From the NCBI GenBank assembly GCA_033032175.1, contig CM065323.1, forward strand, positions 14,198,001-14,262,000: a stretch of 64,000 bases of DNA. The letters are read 5' to 3'. This DNA is from Saturnia japonica (taxonomy: Eukaryota > Arthropoda > Insecta > Lepidoptera > Saturniidae). Position numbers and translations under genes: made by a program. The notes under the pieces were generated by a model. It worked only from the letters and a program-made list of their open reading frames with translations, made no database searches and was not told the origin of the DNA. Below, piece after piece: positions 41,940-53,559 of the stretch; position 1 is the stretch's first letter; the number at the start of each line of letters is the position of its first letter.

Positions 41940-42180
41940 ACTATAAAATACATGTAAATTAATCACTATACTACACTACTATCATATCAAATATTATTAG
42001 CATTAAAAATTAGAAAAAAAAAAAACAAACAAAATATCAACAACAATTACGAACTTGCAAGTCTTTTATTTATAATAAAATACATGTAAATTAATAGTGA
42101 TATCAGATATTATTAGCATTAAAAATCAGAATAAAAAAAACAATCACAAAATATCAACAATAATTATTAACTTGAAATCG
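41940..42180 (+). repeat. about 120-bp tandem duplication, AT-rich
   Basis: ATAAAATACATGTAAATTAAT begins both copies (about 41944 and 42075), and both continue with ATATTATTAGCATTAAAAAT and AAATATCAACAA. They differ by short gaps and substitutions. It lies upstream of the piggyBac leader exons, perhaps in its intron or 5' flank. Confidence 0.8.
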
Positions 42181-42184
42181 AAAG

Positions 42185-42895
42185 CGCCGTATCCATACTT
42201 GTACAGCGGATCCCCATCATACATACGTTTGACAGACAGGTTTGAACAAGCGTCATGTGCTTTTCGATTGTTAAAATGAATGTTTTTTGTGAAATAGGGA
42301 AAGAATTTAACGAATTTACACTTTAATTACGTTAATGATTAGTTATACTATAGATATTAATCATATCCCTACTGTAAATATAGCTACTTTGTTAAATTTA
42401 TTTATAAAATCTCGAAAAATTGTTCCGTTACAACACGACTTGGTGTGGGAATTTTAAGAAAAATGCACTAAAAACTTCTCAAATATGAAATGTATTATCT
42501 TACAATGATTTAGTACTTACCTATCCATTGATTAAATATGGTTTCCAACTTTAAAACACAAAAAAAAACACAGAAAATCAAAAATCACCAACAGAGCAAC
42601 GCGCCGCGTGTTAAGGTTAGCAATGGACTGAAGTACGAATTAAATGGCGGCCGGATGACGTTTTGTTTTGGCTTTAATACTGTGTCCTTGTCTTATGTCT
42701 TAATAATAAATATGTTTGTAAGGGATAGCAATATTAATATGGCGACACAAATCGACCAAAAACAACCAACTGTCATCAGCGATCAGAGCGCTGATTGCTG
42801 CTCAAGTCAAATTTTGAAGCGACGTTGAGAGCGTCGATTGCCAGACCAGAGGCGTGGTACAGTTGAACTCTGACATCATTTCACGGGTTTTCTTT
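42185..42895. other. no gene identified
   Basis: Flank of the piggyBac gene. A minus-strand ATGGATAG|GTAAGT at about 42533-42520 could be a short first exon, but its phase does not fit the next exon. A GC-rich stretch at 42780-42840 has no coding signal. Confidence 0.35.
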
Positions 42896-42904
42896 TGTTT
42901 TATA

Positions 42905-43800
42905 TATACTGGACATAACTTGTTAATGCTAAATGTTTACCAGAGCAATTTATACATTTAAATTTAGTTGTTTCACAATTTGAATGGTTACTTGGACATT
43001 TCGGGCACAAAACCTTTCTTGATGAACAAGTTTTTACTGTATGGCCAAATCTCCAGCATTTAGAACACGTTTCGCTAAATACAAATGGTTCTACCTTTAC
43101 TCTCAGCATATCTATGTATACATAAGCAGGGCGGGATGAATCCTGAAAACCAAGTCTAATAGTTTCAGAAGGCACCCATCTATTATTATCTTCCATATTA
43201 CTTGATTCACCTACACTGTTTCGTCGACTAAGCCGTTTTACTCAAATCACTTGGACTGAACATGTTACGTTGTCTAAAATGTTTTGCGGCGAAAGATTCC
43301 GTTCTATATTTTTAATAATACCATAGGAAATGCCTACTTATGTGGTTTTCTGACATCTCCATTCGAAATCTAAAAAGGTCTTACAATTAGTAAAAAATTG
43401 CCCTTTGGTCTCATCTTCAAATGACATTATTATCTTAAACGGGTTAATATATTTAATTATGTGTATACCCAAAATGTTGTTATCTCGTAATAATCTAGCC
43501 AAAGTAAATTGTTTGGGTACCATCTCCTTGCAAGTGACACATATGTCAATTAACTCTTCAGGACTAAATGATAAGTTGTCACTTTCAGTATTACGTCTCG
43601 TCATGGTTTTCGCCCTCTTTGTAACCGTTGTTCACTCTTCAATATCATCACCCTCTTGTCTTATTCTTTTGCACGTTATACCCTGATTTGTTATTTCTTC
43701 ATTTTGTAATGATGTTGTGTCTTCACAGTTCCTTTTCTCACTGCTCCTTGATTGAACTAAAACACAATCATGCCTTGCCAAATCGTCCATGGTAAAAATA
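42905..43800 (-). pseudogene. I/Jockey-like LINE ORF1 with CCHC knuckles
   Basis: RNA-binding gag-like protein of a LINE. The start is near 43791 (MDDLARHDCVLVQ). A stop occurs at 43632, the same region continues (LSFSPEELIDICVTCKEM, IHIIKYINPFKIIMSF), and a frameshift near 43330 precedes the C-terminal third. That part has WVPSETIRLGFQD and the knuckle cluster CSKCWRFGHTVKTC, CPKCPSNHSNC and CINCSGKH. This is the arrangement of jockey/I nucleic-acid-binding proteins. It is truncated at about 42900 with no ORF2. A GC-richer 5' leader lies at 43800-43930. Confidence 0.78.
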
Positions 43801-43934
43801 AATTCAATGCATATTTGCACCGTACAGCTCACGAGGCCGGGCGACCGAAGTCGTAATCACTGGCACAAACCGGTTACACTCGCACGATAAGAATCACAGA
43901 GATGCGCGCGTCCAGTCGCTAGCGTGCTCCGTTG

Positions 43935-44370
43935 CCGAATCCGGGTAAATATAAACGCTATGAATTAACAAATTTTATCGAAATTACTGAAATATTATTA
44001 TAAATAGGAAATATATATGCCCGGTGGTAATATGCAAAGCTATTAGCACGTAACTGTGCACAAATAATTCGCTGGGAAGATAGAATTACTATTATGGATT
44101 ATAAAATATGGGGTAGTTTTAAATAATTAAATATTTTATAACGATAAATTTACATAAATATACTTATCAGGACGTAACTAATAAGGGCGCGGGGATGCGA
44201 TAGGAGGGTAAAAAGAATGTTTTGCACTGACCTGTTTCCGTTCTTCGTATCGGCAAATCTGCTCCAAGTTTTAGCGCACAATCGTCCTTAAATATATATG
44301 GAAGTGGTATTCGCGAGTTTTATCGATTTTCAACGGGAGCGCGGGATGCAGAGCTAGACAAAATACATCC
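43935..44370. other. no gene seen
   Basis: Non-coding spacer, AT-rich, ending in the ATACAAA repeat. Contains AGGGCGCGGGGATGCGATAGG near 44185 and GGGAGCGCGGGATGC near 44335, possibly related, but the unit is unclear. Confidence 0.4.
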
Positions 44371-44371
44371 T

Positions 44372-44535
44372 TGCTTTAATTAAAATAAAAAATACAAAAT
44401 ACTATCTCGCATGTATTTAAAATACGAAATACAAAATATTTTTAAGTCTTGTATTTGAAATATAAAATACAAAATACAGTATTTTAACAATTTTTATTTA
44501 AAATACAAAATACAAATTAAAAATACAGTAACGTG
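44372..44535. repeat. AAATACAAAATAC simple repeat cluster
   Basis: About ten interspersed copies of AAATACAAAATA and inverted/related forms (GTATTTTAAAATACGAAATAC-like) lie between 44385 and 44530. Such clusters often mark the ends of non-autonomous hAT-type elements, but no duplication was found. Confidence 0.65.
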
Positions 44536-44639
44536 TTAGGTTATGTAAATAATAGGTCCTTACATATGAAATTAGCGTTTTATATGGAAAAGTAAAACAA
44601 AAAAAAAAATGAAAATTGTACACTTAATCGATCGAAGTA

Positions 44640-45340
44640 CGCTGGGAGGTCCAAAAGTTCGTGGAATGGAGGGGATGGAGTGTGGATAGGGCCACTTGCT
44701 TAGTATCATACTAATTGGGGACTCATTATTAGTATATGAATTGAGTTTCAGCATCATTGCGTCATTCTTTACGAAAAATCGCCTGTTAAACAAGTCAATC
44801 CGGAAGAAAACTGAAACTATGGAGAAAATTGAATACCGTGCTGTGATAAAATTCCTTACCAAGCAAGGAATGAACGCTCAGAACATTTTGAACCGTTATG
44901 ACCGTTTATGGGGAACAGTGCCCTAGTAAATCAATGATTTACAAGTGGTATGGTCTTTTTAAACATGGTCGGGAGTCGATTGAAGACGACCCCCGCTCAG
45001 TAAGGCCATCACATCAGACATCATCGAAAAAGTGGAAAAAATTGTACTGGAGGACACCCGTTTGGAGAAAAATACCATTAGCAAAAAATATCAATACCAC
45101 CATTTTGCGAATCCTATATGACCACCTGGGTATGACATAACTCAATCAGTGCAAGATGGGTACTGGGAATGCTCACGCCGCTTCAGAAACAGCAGCGCGT
45201 CGATGCGTCAAAACAATTTCTGGAGTTGTGTGGAGACGAACCTGCACAGTTTTTGGAGCGGATTGTGGGTTCATCACTTTGAGCCTGAGTCCAAACAAGA
45301 GTCCATGCAATGGCATAAAAAAGAAAAAGTATGAAAACGA
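44640..45340 (+). pseudogene. mariner transposase relic
   Basis: A terminal-repeat-like GGAGGTCCAAAAGTTCGTGG lies at 44643-44662. The protein starts at 44819 (MEKIEYRAVIKFL) with the mariner HTH (LTKQGMNAQNILNRYD), then frame slips at about 44925, 45140 and 45220. Later motifs are MIYKWYGLFKHGRESIEDDP, ASKQFLELCGDEPAQF-like remains (third frame) and WVHHFEPESKQESMQWHKK, the stretch just after the first catalytic Asp of mariners. The Asp motif and everything after 45340 are lost. Confidence 0.78.
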
Positions 45341-45344
45341 TATC

Positions 45345-45685
45345 AGCTCTTTTTAAGTGTATATTATTGTATAAAATAGGTACTTGTGATTACTACTTAC
45401 CCTCATGAACATAGTGCTTTAATAAATTAAAATTATACTCCTAATATATAGCTAGGTACTTTATTATAAGAAAGAAAAAATCTCGAAACGACGCCATTAC
45501 GTCATTGCTGAAATATGTCGAGTTGTTAGACGAATTTGGCAAATCATGAAATAAGAATTGAAATAACACTTTTTGAGTTATATTAATATTATAAATTACT
45601 TACCCGTCGATGATTTTAATCTTAGAAACACTCACTTCGCACACAAAATAAGCAGCTGGCATCAGGCCCTTTTATTCAATTCTTT
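45345..45685. other. no gene seen
   Basis: AT-rich spacer between the mariner relic and the end of the hAT gene. The right end of the mariner element was not found. Confidence 0.45.
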
Positions 45686-45689
45686 GTTG

Positions 45690-46518
45690 AGGGCACGCTA
45701 ATTCTCGAATTTTGTAAGTCCATAATTTTTGTACATCCTCCTCACCCCTTGCCACTGTGTTTTGAGGAAAAAATCGAAGTAAAATATTTTTTTATTGTTT
45801 AAAAACGTAATATCTTTGGGAATAAAACGTGAACTTATATTTAGATGAGTAATAATATAAAAAAGTAAATTTTCATCGTAAATCTGTTCGCGCTTACGAA
45901 CTTTACTGTTTTGGTCCGTGGCAGAATGATGATTTTTAAGTAACCATGAATCCACATACTTTAGTGGTGGACCGTTGAAATTGATAACCAATAGCGATGA
46001 AACTGTTTTCACTAAAAGAGAAGCTCTTTATGGAGTCATTATCAAGTTCATCTGCAGAAATCCTCTCTCGCATTCGCTCGTTGAAACTGCTATTGTATTG
46101 ATGAGCGGAGTTAAATTATTTGGCATCTTTTTTTCTACTAAATAATCGCGAAATGCTTGTATACGTTTCGTTCATTCAAATGGTACTTGTTTGTAAACGT
46201 ACGAATCTCTTTTTCTCCAAACGTAACGTTATTTTCAACTTTATTTGGCCGTTTATCGGGTATGAAAACATCACAAGCTTGAACGGTATCTTTATCACTC
46301 GATTCTAGTAAACGATCATTCATAGAAGCTGCCAATTGAGAATAGTCTTTGGATCTATCGGTTGCGGTATATTTCTTCCACTTTCGTTGTGTAGCTCCAC
46401 ACCAAAAAATTACAGTTTATTCACCGCTTCCAAAGCAGTTTCATAGTACGTACCAGGTTCAATTATTCTTCGTCCAAATATTAGAACCACATTTTCAATT
46501 TTCTGATTAGCACTCATT
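45690..46518 (-). pseudogene. hAT transposase (KIAA1586-like), C-terminal part
   Basis: Begins at the target duplication (46506-46518, MSAN on the protein level) and runs through KIENVVLIFGRRIIEPGTYY, LAASMNDRLLES, a short stretch resembling the hAT dimerisation end (LTPLINTIAVST-like) and LLVINFNGPPLKYVDSWLLK. Stops and frame slips near 46410, 46140 and 46010 show decay. The missing first half lies at 50106-50932 beyond the inserted R1-like LINE. Confidence 0.76.
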
Positions 46519-46599
46519 TTTTTATATAATTGTCTTCCTTCTTTCGTAGACATAAGGAGAACGGCGACTTTCCCCTGTCATTGTGGTAGGGACTTTAGG

Positions 46600-47360
46600 T
46601 TGATTGTGAATGAGTGGCGATATTTTTAAAAGGGGGTTAGTGTGGCTTTCTATTGTAGTCTTTTTGCAGACAGGTTCTTCGACTTACTTGATTAGGATTT
46701 AGTAACTACTTTTTTATATTTAATGTATAATAATTTTATATTTTACTTTTTAACATTTATTTTATTTGTGGTGTACTGTATAAGTTATAGTTGTTTTATT
46801 TTAGGTATATTTGTTACGTGTTTTGTTTCGTTAATATTATATTATGTTAGGTATGGGTAAATTTTAGTTGTTTGGTTTAGTTTAGTTTAAGTTTTAATAG
46901 CACTATTTAGAGTTTGGGCAGTTTTATATATATGTCTGTATTTTATTTCTTTCACAGTTTCAAATTTCTTTGTGTCAGTTTTATTTTTGGAATTTTAGGA
47001 CGCGTGAAACTTCATTTTGTCATATTTATTTTGGTTTATTTATTTTATATATACAATCACTTGTTTGTTATAAACAAGGTTTGTATACTTGATATACAAT
47101 ATAATATATATTATATAGGGTTATATATTTTAAGATACAATCGCTATTGTAAGTATGTACACTGTTTTACTCTAATTATGTTTTTTTAAATATATATTTG
47201 GTTGTGTGTTCTATATTAACAGCAAGTAATACTAGACACGCATTTTAGTTTCCTTATTATTTTCATATTTTTATATAGTTGTACCACAACAAAGACAATT
47301 CACTTAATTGTTGTTTTTCCAAATGGGCCTAGTTGTTATGATGTTATTTTTCTTATTTGT
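46600..47360. other. AT-rich 3' part of the R1-like LINE, no gene seen
   Basis: Very AT-rich and T-rich on the plus strand, with only chance frames. Where ORF2 should be, no RT motif is visible on either strand. Confidence 0.5.
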
Positions 47361-47365
47361 GCACG

Positions 47366-49157
47366 CTAATATTTAATGCTAGCTTCTTTCTTCACGAAAC
47401 CAGTTTTGCATGAATTGGGGTTTTTTCTTGTGCCTTGTCCCTTTCTATTTCCAATTGTACTTGTCGATGTGTTTCGTTGTTTATCTACCCAATTCCTATT
47501 TGTTTGAGTACTGTTAATATTTTTGTGCATATGTCGCTTGTTTTGTAATTTTCTTATCTCAGGATTTTTTGTTAGCCTTACGCCACACTTTCTCTGGCCA
47601 GGAAATCCCACTTGCGTCTGACGGGACATACATCGTCGAACGCATTGTGGTTTGCCCTTTTAATTTTTCCCTGGATGCAGTTCCGACACGTGGGCAGTTC
47701 ACCATCTGCATAGATAGTGCACTCCAATCGCTTATGGGGCCCACCGAATTGACTGCACCTGTCCTTATCTTCTGTGCACGTCTTACGCCCGTGGCCGTAG
47801 CCCAGGCATCGGATGCATTGGATCAGGGAAGACTGATCCGCTACCGCCACTATCTGCAAGTCTATGTAGATTTTGCCAGCAGCCGTATCCTGGCACCATA
47901 CATCCGGAGAGACTTGCAGCACCACGTGGTTTGCCTGCTGGTTTCTCGCTCTGCTCCTGTATTTAACTATGGCCCTGTACGTATTCTCTGGTATATTCTG
48001 GAACAGTTGTTAGTTTTGGTTCCATAGCGCGTATAGTATGTCCTCATCAGAGACATAGGACATGACGTCTTTTAGGATGACTAGCGGGTCTTTTTTCCGC
48101 GCCTCTTCGACAACAAGCGTCGGAGCTGCATCCCTGATCCGCTCCTCTATCCTGTTTAGGTCTTCCCGTGAACTGCATCCCAGGACTACTTTTTGGTCCC
48201 TCGCCTTCCTTATCCTCTCGACCCTCAGTCCAGTTTTTGTAGTAGTGGAACCTTATTACTTAAATGCTATAGACATATGTCATTTGCAATTAAGAAGAAA
48301 ACCATATATTATTGAGAAAAGGAATTGTATTAATACGAGTAATATTATAATGTTATGTCTGAAAATAGAAATAAGTAAATAAACATATTAACAAAACTAA
48401 GGTGACTAATTAATAAATAATAAAACAATAAAACAGTTTTAACCGCGTCTACCGCGGTTCTTATATGGGCCTCGATTGCGCCACTCGTATCACCATCTGA
48501 CATAGAGGAAGCTATGAGAGTGTGTCTGTGTATGGGTAGTAGGAGCAGATAGTTTTGTGCCTGGTATTTTGGCTTACTCTTTCAGTACCAGTGTTACTGC
48601 TGTTGTTGCTACAACCTCTATTTTCTCTAACTAGACTTCTCTAACTTGTCATGAAGTTGGTCCATGGCCTCCTTTGTATTCCTCTCCATATCATCCATCC
48701 TTTCCTCCTGTCTCCTGGTTGTTTCCTCTAGGGCCTCTCTTAGGTCAGCGTATGTTAGCACATCCACCCTTATTTCTTCACTCATTAGCTTTTCCACCAG
48801 TTGGTCAACGTGTTTTTCTTCTTATCTGAAGAGCTTCTCTTTGTGTGTAGTCTCGCACGCCAGTAATTTGTTTTCCATATGGTCTACCATTAGGTTAATC
48901 TCTAGAACCATGTTGTAGAGTCCGTACAGGCCCGCGTGGACCGCTTCTTTGATGGTCGACCTCAGATTCCCGCACAGTTCTAGCTGTGCCTTGGCGTCAA
49001 ACCATAGCTTCTTTGCCACTATCCTATTTGCCTTGGTATCCCACGATGGCTTTACCGGACTATCATTGGTGTGTTGGGAGGTGATTGTCTTTTTGAGCTG
49101 CTTGTTTTCTCGAGTGTCTCCTCATAGTCGCCGAGGCTTAATACCGGGGAGCTCATC
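47366..49157 (-). pseudogene. R1-like LINE ORF1 (gag-like) with CCHC knuckles, broken
   Basis: Starts at 49157 (MSSPVLSLGDYEETL). After a frame slip near 49055 it has KKLWFDAKAQLELCGNLRST and a helical stretch to about 48640 (VDVLTYADLREALEETTRRQ). It is then interrupted by about 350 bp of unrelated sequence (48250-48600). The second half reads VVLGCSSREDLNRIEERI and IYIDLQIVAVADQSSLIQ, with knuckles CIRCLGYGHGRKTC, a degenerate CSQFGGPHKRLEC and CRNC...ANHNAFDDVC. This is the R1-type gag arrangement for RNA binding. The tail after 47578 is basic. Confidence 0.75.
48250..48610. other. insert of unknown type within LINE ORF1
   Basis: Separates the two halves of the ORF1 reading. AT-rich on the left; it contains a perfect small palindrome AACCGCG-TCTAC-CGCGGTT (about 48439-48457). 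No coding signal or defined terminal duplication. Confidence 0.45.
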
Positions 49158-49159
49158 TT

Positions 49160-50105
49160 ATATATATAGTCCTATGTACTTAAGTTAGTAATTTTAGTAT
49201 TTTTAGAATTTTAAAAGTCTTAATTTTAGTCAATTGTAATTAGTCATTGTAATTGTAATATCTACTTCTATATTAAAATATACAGTAAACTGAGTCATGT
49301 TTCCAATAAAACACTGTTATATAGTTCACTATAATAATAAGCTTAATTAGTTAAAAGAAATAGTATAAAATAATTTAAAACAAATTAATATGTTTGTCTA
49401 TAATAGCAATTTTCTATTGTCCCAAATTTTGTTTTCTGTTTGTATCTGACAATGTCTACGCGCCGCGCTGTGACTCCATCAATTAATACATTAAAATTTC
49501 CAGTTTTCTTTAATTTTTATTTTATACGTTTTTAATTTTACGATTTAACATATTCCCCACAAACCCAGAACCGTTTTTATCTTTCCTCTATCTCTTCTAG
49601 TTTCCGAGATAATTGAGATTAAAGTTTATTTAGTACTCGCTATCGAGTTGTAAAGCGAAATATGTATGCCTGATAATAAAAAAATTGTTTTTTCTGTCCC
49701 AGATACCCTGCGGCAGCACCAGAGTTAACGGTGTTGTGTGCAGGGAAAAGTACCTTGTACAGATTCGGCTGATAATTTAAAAAAAATGTTTTATAAAATT
49801 TTCAAAAATTTTTTCGAAATACAGACTGTATTATTAATATCAGCTAGCTATTTTAAGTCAAATAATTTTATACATACGCATGTATAATTTATATATATAT
49901 ATATATATACGTCCTTTGGTTTTATTGCGGATATACGCTCCAGAGTGTGGAAACTCGAGCGTTCGGACCCCGGCCAAAAATAAGTTCTACGGAGGACGAC
50001 CTTTAGAGGTTAATCAGAATAATCTCGACATTAATTATACATTTATACAATTATTAACGCTTGTATTAATTAATGTTTTAATGTTTAAATTCCTTAAGAC
50101 CTCTA
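49160..50105 (-). promoter_or_regulatory. R1-like LINE 5' untranslated region
   Basis: Non-coding, directly upstream of ORF1. Blocks at about 49585-49690 and 49700-49760 match 17660-17760 and 17970-18040. A (TA)n run lies at 49890-49908. It would contain the internal promoter of the LINE, by analogy with other R1-type elements. Confidence 0.55.
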
Positions 50106-50932
50106 ATTAGCACTCATTACGCTTATATCACGATATTGCAAATCTACACACCGCTCACTTAGCTCTTGAAATTCATCGCACATTAAAACTAAATCTAGGA
50201 CAAACGCCGTGCTTGTGATTTTCTTCAAAAGTCCGCTGAATGTTTTTTTTTTTTCATTTTTATCTCTGGTATCATCAGAACTGGCATTGTTAAAAAGTTC
50301 AACTAATGGAACATAATTATTCCATGTGGCTGAAACCGAACGAAAACTAAAAGCTACCCATCTTGTACTCAAAATTTGTCCTATTTTAAAAAGTTCTTTC
50401 TCTAACAGATGAGCACAAGTTTTTAATCTCTGGAATTTTTCGGGGACGCGTGATATAACGTATATAGCTTATCCATGAACCACTTGAATTTATTAATTTC
50501 CGCGATACACTTGACTGTTTCATTTACTGCTAGTTCCAAACGATGATTAGCGCAGTTGCCACACTATTATGGATGGAAATTCATCTCGCATGAGTTTCGC
50601 AACTCCATTCGATCTACCAAGCATAACAGTAGCACCATCACAGGAAAGAGAAATTAAATGATCTTTAAGATACTGCTTGGTCATTCCATAAAACACCTTC
50701 CTTTAACTCGACTACATCAAAAAAATATAATAAGTTCACAGGGAAATTCATCTCATGGTTAGGTAAACAAGTTCGCATAAAAATAATCAACGATGATATA
50801 TTGCTGATCGTTGTTGACTCGTCAATTAGTATGGAAATTTTACTTCCTGATTTTATGATTTCAGAAACAAGTTTTTCCCGCATTTCTTGAGCAATATGAT
50901 CGATAATATTTGAGCATGCATTAGTTGTCCCA
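50106..50932 (-). pseudogene. hAT transposase (KIAA1586-like), N-terminal/core part
   Basis: From about 50930: IIDHIAQEMREKLVSEIIKS, ISILIDESTTISNISSLIIF (the catalytic Asp segment of this hAT group) and LPNHEMNFPVNLLYFFDVVE. Then, in another frame, LISLSCDGATVMLGRSNGVA (second acidic motif) and LSTRWVAFSFRSVSATWNNY near 50370. It ends at the duplication next to the R1-like LINE. The missing C-terminal half lies at 45690-46518. One frameshift at about 50680 and stops near 50560 and 50450 are seen. Confidence 0.8.
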
Positions 50933-51950
50933 CAGTCCCAGATTTGTCATTCGTATTGCTGATACCGCGGCCTCCTGTTGTATAAACAGATCTAAGGGTG
51001 GCATGCCGAGAATGACTTCCAGGGCTGTTGTTGGCGTGGTGCGCATGCAGCCGGTTATAGCTGAGCAAGCCAATCGTTGGAATTGCTGCAGCTTTCCTCT
51101 GACTGTGCTTAGTTCGGTCCTAGGCCACCAAACCACTGCACTATAGGTAACGGTCGGTCGAATTACGGTAGTATAAAGCCAGTGGGTAATCTTTGGAGAT
51201 AGACCCCATTTCTTGCCCAGTAATCTTTTACATTGCCAGAATGTAATGCAAGCCTTATTTAATTTGTTCTCCAGGTGTTTATTCCACAGTAGCTTGCTGT
51301 CTAAAATTACGCTTAGGTATTTGACTTCAGCTACTAGTGCTAGGTCAGTGCCGAATAACGTTGGTAAAACAAAGTTACTCAATTTGCGTTTGTTAGTGAA
51401 CAACACTAGTTCCGTTTTCGACGGATTAACAGTGAGTTCCTGTTTTTTACACCAGTTTTCTACTATGCGGAAGGCACCCCCTCATCAGATCACAGAGTGT
51501 GCCTTCATGTGACCCACTGAGTAGAATAGCTAGATCATCAGCATAGCCTACAGTATAATAACTGTTTCTGTTCAGGTCAGTAATGAGTTCATTTACAACC
51601 AAATTCCAGAGTAGTAGCGAGAGTACTCCCCCCTGGGGGCATCCCCTAACCGCAATACCTCTGGTGGTTGTATTCACCGTAACCTGGACCGCTCTATATC
51701 GAAGCATGTTATCAATCCAACTTCTGAGCGTTGGATTTACTCCATGTCTTGAAAGGGCATGGCTGATGCTGTTAAAAGTTGTTTTGTCAAAGGCCCCTTC
51801 AATATCAATGAAAGAGCTGTGTATGCGAGGAGTTAATTTTGCGGTCTTCCCTTGGTTCCCTCACATACCACATGAAGCGGCGGTTTTAAATAAAGTTGCC
51901 TGCCTCCTAGTCTGGTGCGGCCTTCGATAATATAGCTCAGTGAGCAATGA
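50933..51950 (-). pseudogene. LINE reverse transcriptase fragment (Jockey/LOA/R1 group)
   Basis: The order on the minus strand is the palm entry SSFIDIEGAFDKTTFNSISH (about 51820), then MLRYRAVQVTVNTTTRGIAV, RGCPQGGVLSLLLWNLVVNE and VGYADDLAILLSG (catalytic YADD, about 51540). The thumb follows (LVAEVKYLSVILDSKLLWNK; IRPTVTYSAVVWWP), to LGLWDN at the boundary with hAT sequence. A frameshift near 51455 separates the palm and thumb frames. The catalytic box is intact. No endonuclease or ORF1 of matching type is adjacent. Confidence 0.82.
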
Positions 51951-51971
51951 ACGACAGACAAGTATTTCAAT

Positions 51972-52429
51972 TGTTACATCCAATTGAATATATGGGAAGG
52001 AATATCATCCACTAACCTTGAACTTCCGAAACTTCTTCCTCTCCCAATCCAGCCTGGAGCTTATATACGTCAGGCCCCAACGCTGCACACAAGCGTATTC
52101 CACCTCGCTAAATGTTCTTCACCACGTTAACAGATGGTATGTTTTTAATACAAAATGCACACACGGAGCGGCGCGGTCATATCACCGCGAGACGATCGGT
52201 CAACGTATTGCGACGTAATATATCTTCGTCACACCCACTCGAGCGATCTGATCTTAATGTTGGTACTGATGGCGGCGGTGTCTCTCCAACAGTGACGTCA
52301 TATGACGCAACAGCGTCGTCGGCCAATTGGCATTAGGAAGGACAACAGATCAGAAGAAGTCGGTGTGTCTGATTTCATTCTGACCATATAATCAAGAAAA
52401 TGAACTAATTGAAACAATTGGCTCAAACA
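51972..52429 (-). mobile_element. BEL/Pao 3' LTR, 458 bp
   Basis: Ends TGTTACATCCAATTG (51972) and CAATTGGCTCAAACA (to 52429) give TG...CA with short imperfect terminal repeats. It lies directly downstream (minus strand) of the BEL polyprotein end, with a purine tract GGTGGGGTGGAT at 52430-52441 just before it. The length suits BEL LTRs. The partner LTR is not in the window. Confidence 0.78.
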
Positions 52430-52441
52430 TCCACCCCACCT
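52430..52441 (-). other. polypurine tract
   Basis: Minus-strand GGTGGGGTGGAT immediately 5' of the LTR; the expected primer site for plus-strand DNA synthesis of the BEL element. Confidence 0.65.
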
Positions 52442-52659
52442 TGAAAGTTCTCAGGTTGAACTTTCTAAACAGACACAAGCTACATTGACAAAGGCCTCCA
52501 GAAAAAGTGGTTTACGAAAGCGAAAAAACACTAATATTAATTAATAATAATTTTAAGCGGGTTAAAAAATAACTAAGCGGGATAATAACGCACTGTTATT
52601 ATAGATAAACTACTTATAAATCTAAACTTAGTTACATAATAAAGAAAGAAATAGCGTAG
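52442..52659. other. BEL 3' untranslated region
   Basis: No coding signal between the polyprotein stop (52660) and the purine tract. Confidence 0.5.
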
Positions 52660-53556
52660 TTACTGAGAAGGCAGTGGGCACAGTTTCACTACAGGACGCT
52701 TAAATAAACTATTCTGAGTCCTAACAAGTACGACTCTAACAATACCGTCACGTCCTGGATAGACTTCCTCGATAATACCTAACGGCCATCGAAGCGGAGG
52801 AACATCATCCTGAAGAATGAGTACAATGGTACCCACTTTCAACGAGCTACTTGATGTATTCTCTTTTAGTCTTGATTGCATAGTGTGTAAGTATTCCAAA
52901 CGCCATTTTTTCCTGAATTGTTGTACTAATTTATCTAACAATTGTTTCCTACTGACTAAAGAAAGACGTTCTGAAGAGACGTCTACTGCGGTAAGAAATT
53001 GTAATGGAGTAGACCTTAAGAAATGTGCTGGTGTCAGCACTTCCTGACACGGATCCTCATAAAGAACACACAGCTGTCTTGACTTAAGAATACACTCAAA
53101 CTGAGTTAAAACAGTTAAAGCCTCTTCATAAGAGAGAAGATGTGTTCCTACGACCTTATAAAAATGGCGTTTAAAACTCTTCACGTTTGCCTCCCAAATA
53201 CCGCCAAAATGAGGACTGATGGGTGGAATGGTATTCCAAATAATTTTACGTAAATTAAGCTCATTGCTTATGCAGTTTTGAAAGCTAGAAGAAGCGGTTA
53301 ATGAATAATCTTCAGCGGTATTTAAATCAGATAAATTAATTTTATTCGATCGTGGTAATCTTTTCGCAAAACGTAAAATATAAACAATAACATTTAATAG
53401 CTTACTCCAAACAGATATATTTTTAGAAACATTATAAATTAGCGGTAAGTCTTGGTTACATATTACAGCAGTGAAAGTAGTAAGTTTCATTTCTGGAATA
53501 TTAGACTCCGAATTCGAAACAACTTGGAACTTGAAGACCCGGACGAATCTGTTCAT
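52660..53556 (-). pseudogene. BEL/Pao integrase end plus DUF5641 domain, core deleted
   Basis: 298 open residues. The first 110 hold the end of RNase H and linker (SVWSKLLNVIVYILRFAKRL). The frame then jumps to the integrase end (WNTIPPISPHFGGIWEANVK), so the zinc domain end and catalytic DDE core are missing. From residue about 190 comes the DUF5641 integrase C-terminal domain (LSLVSRKQLLDKLVQQFRKK, KVGTIVLILQDDVPPLRWPL, FKRPVVKLCPLP). This C-terminus is undamaged and followed by a clear LTR. The protein is enzymatically dead but the frame is preserved. Confidence 0.83.
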
Positions 53557-53559
53557 TAA

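Larger units (their letters stand above)
46519..50105 (-). mobile_element. R1-like LINE inserted in the hAT gene
   Basis: A 13-bp duplication ATTAGCACTCATT at 46506-46518 and 50106-50118 frames the insert, and hAT coding sequence continues across. The minus-strand order is a 5' region (50105-49160), ORF1 (49157-47366) and an AT-rich 3' part (47360-46519) ending in A-rich sequence. No ORF2/RT is found, so the element lost its enzyme by deletion or is a defective subfamily. Its 5' region is shared with the copy at 17320-18130. Confidence 0.8.

Noticed and set aside
42520..42535. ATGGATAG|GTAAGT as the first exon of the piggyBac gene
   Set aside because: The donor looks good, but its phase does not match the exon at 41917-41773 read in the frame that fits all later exons.
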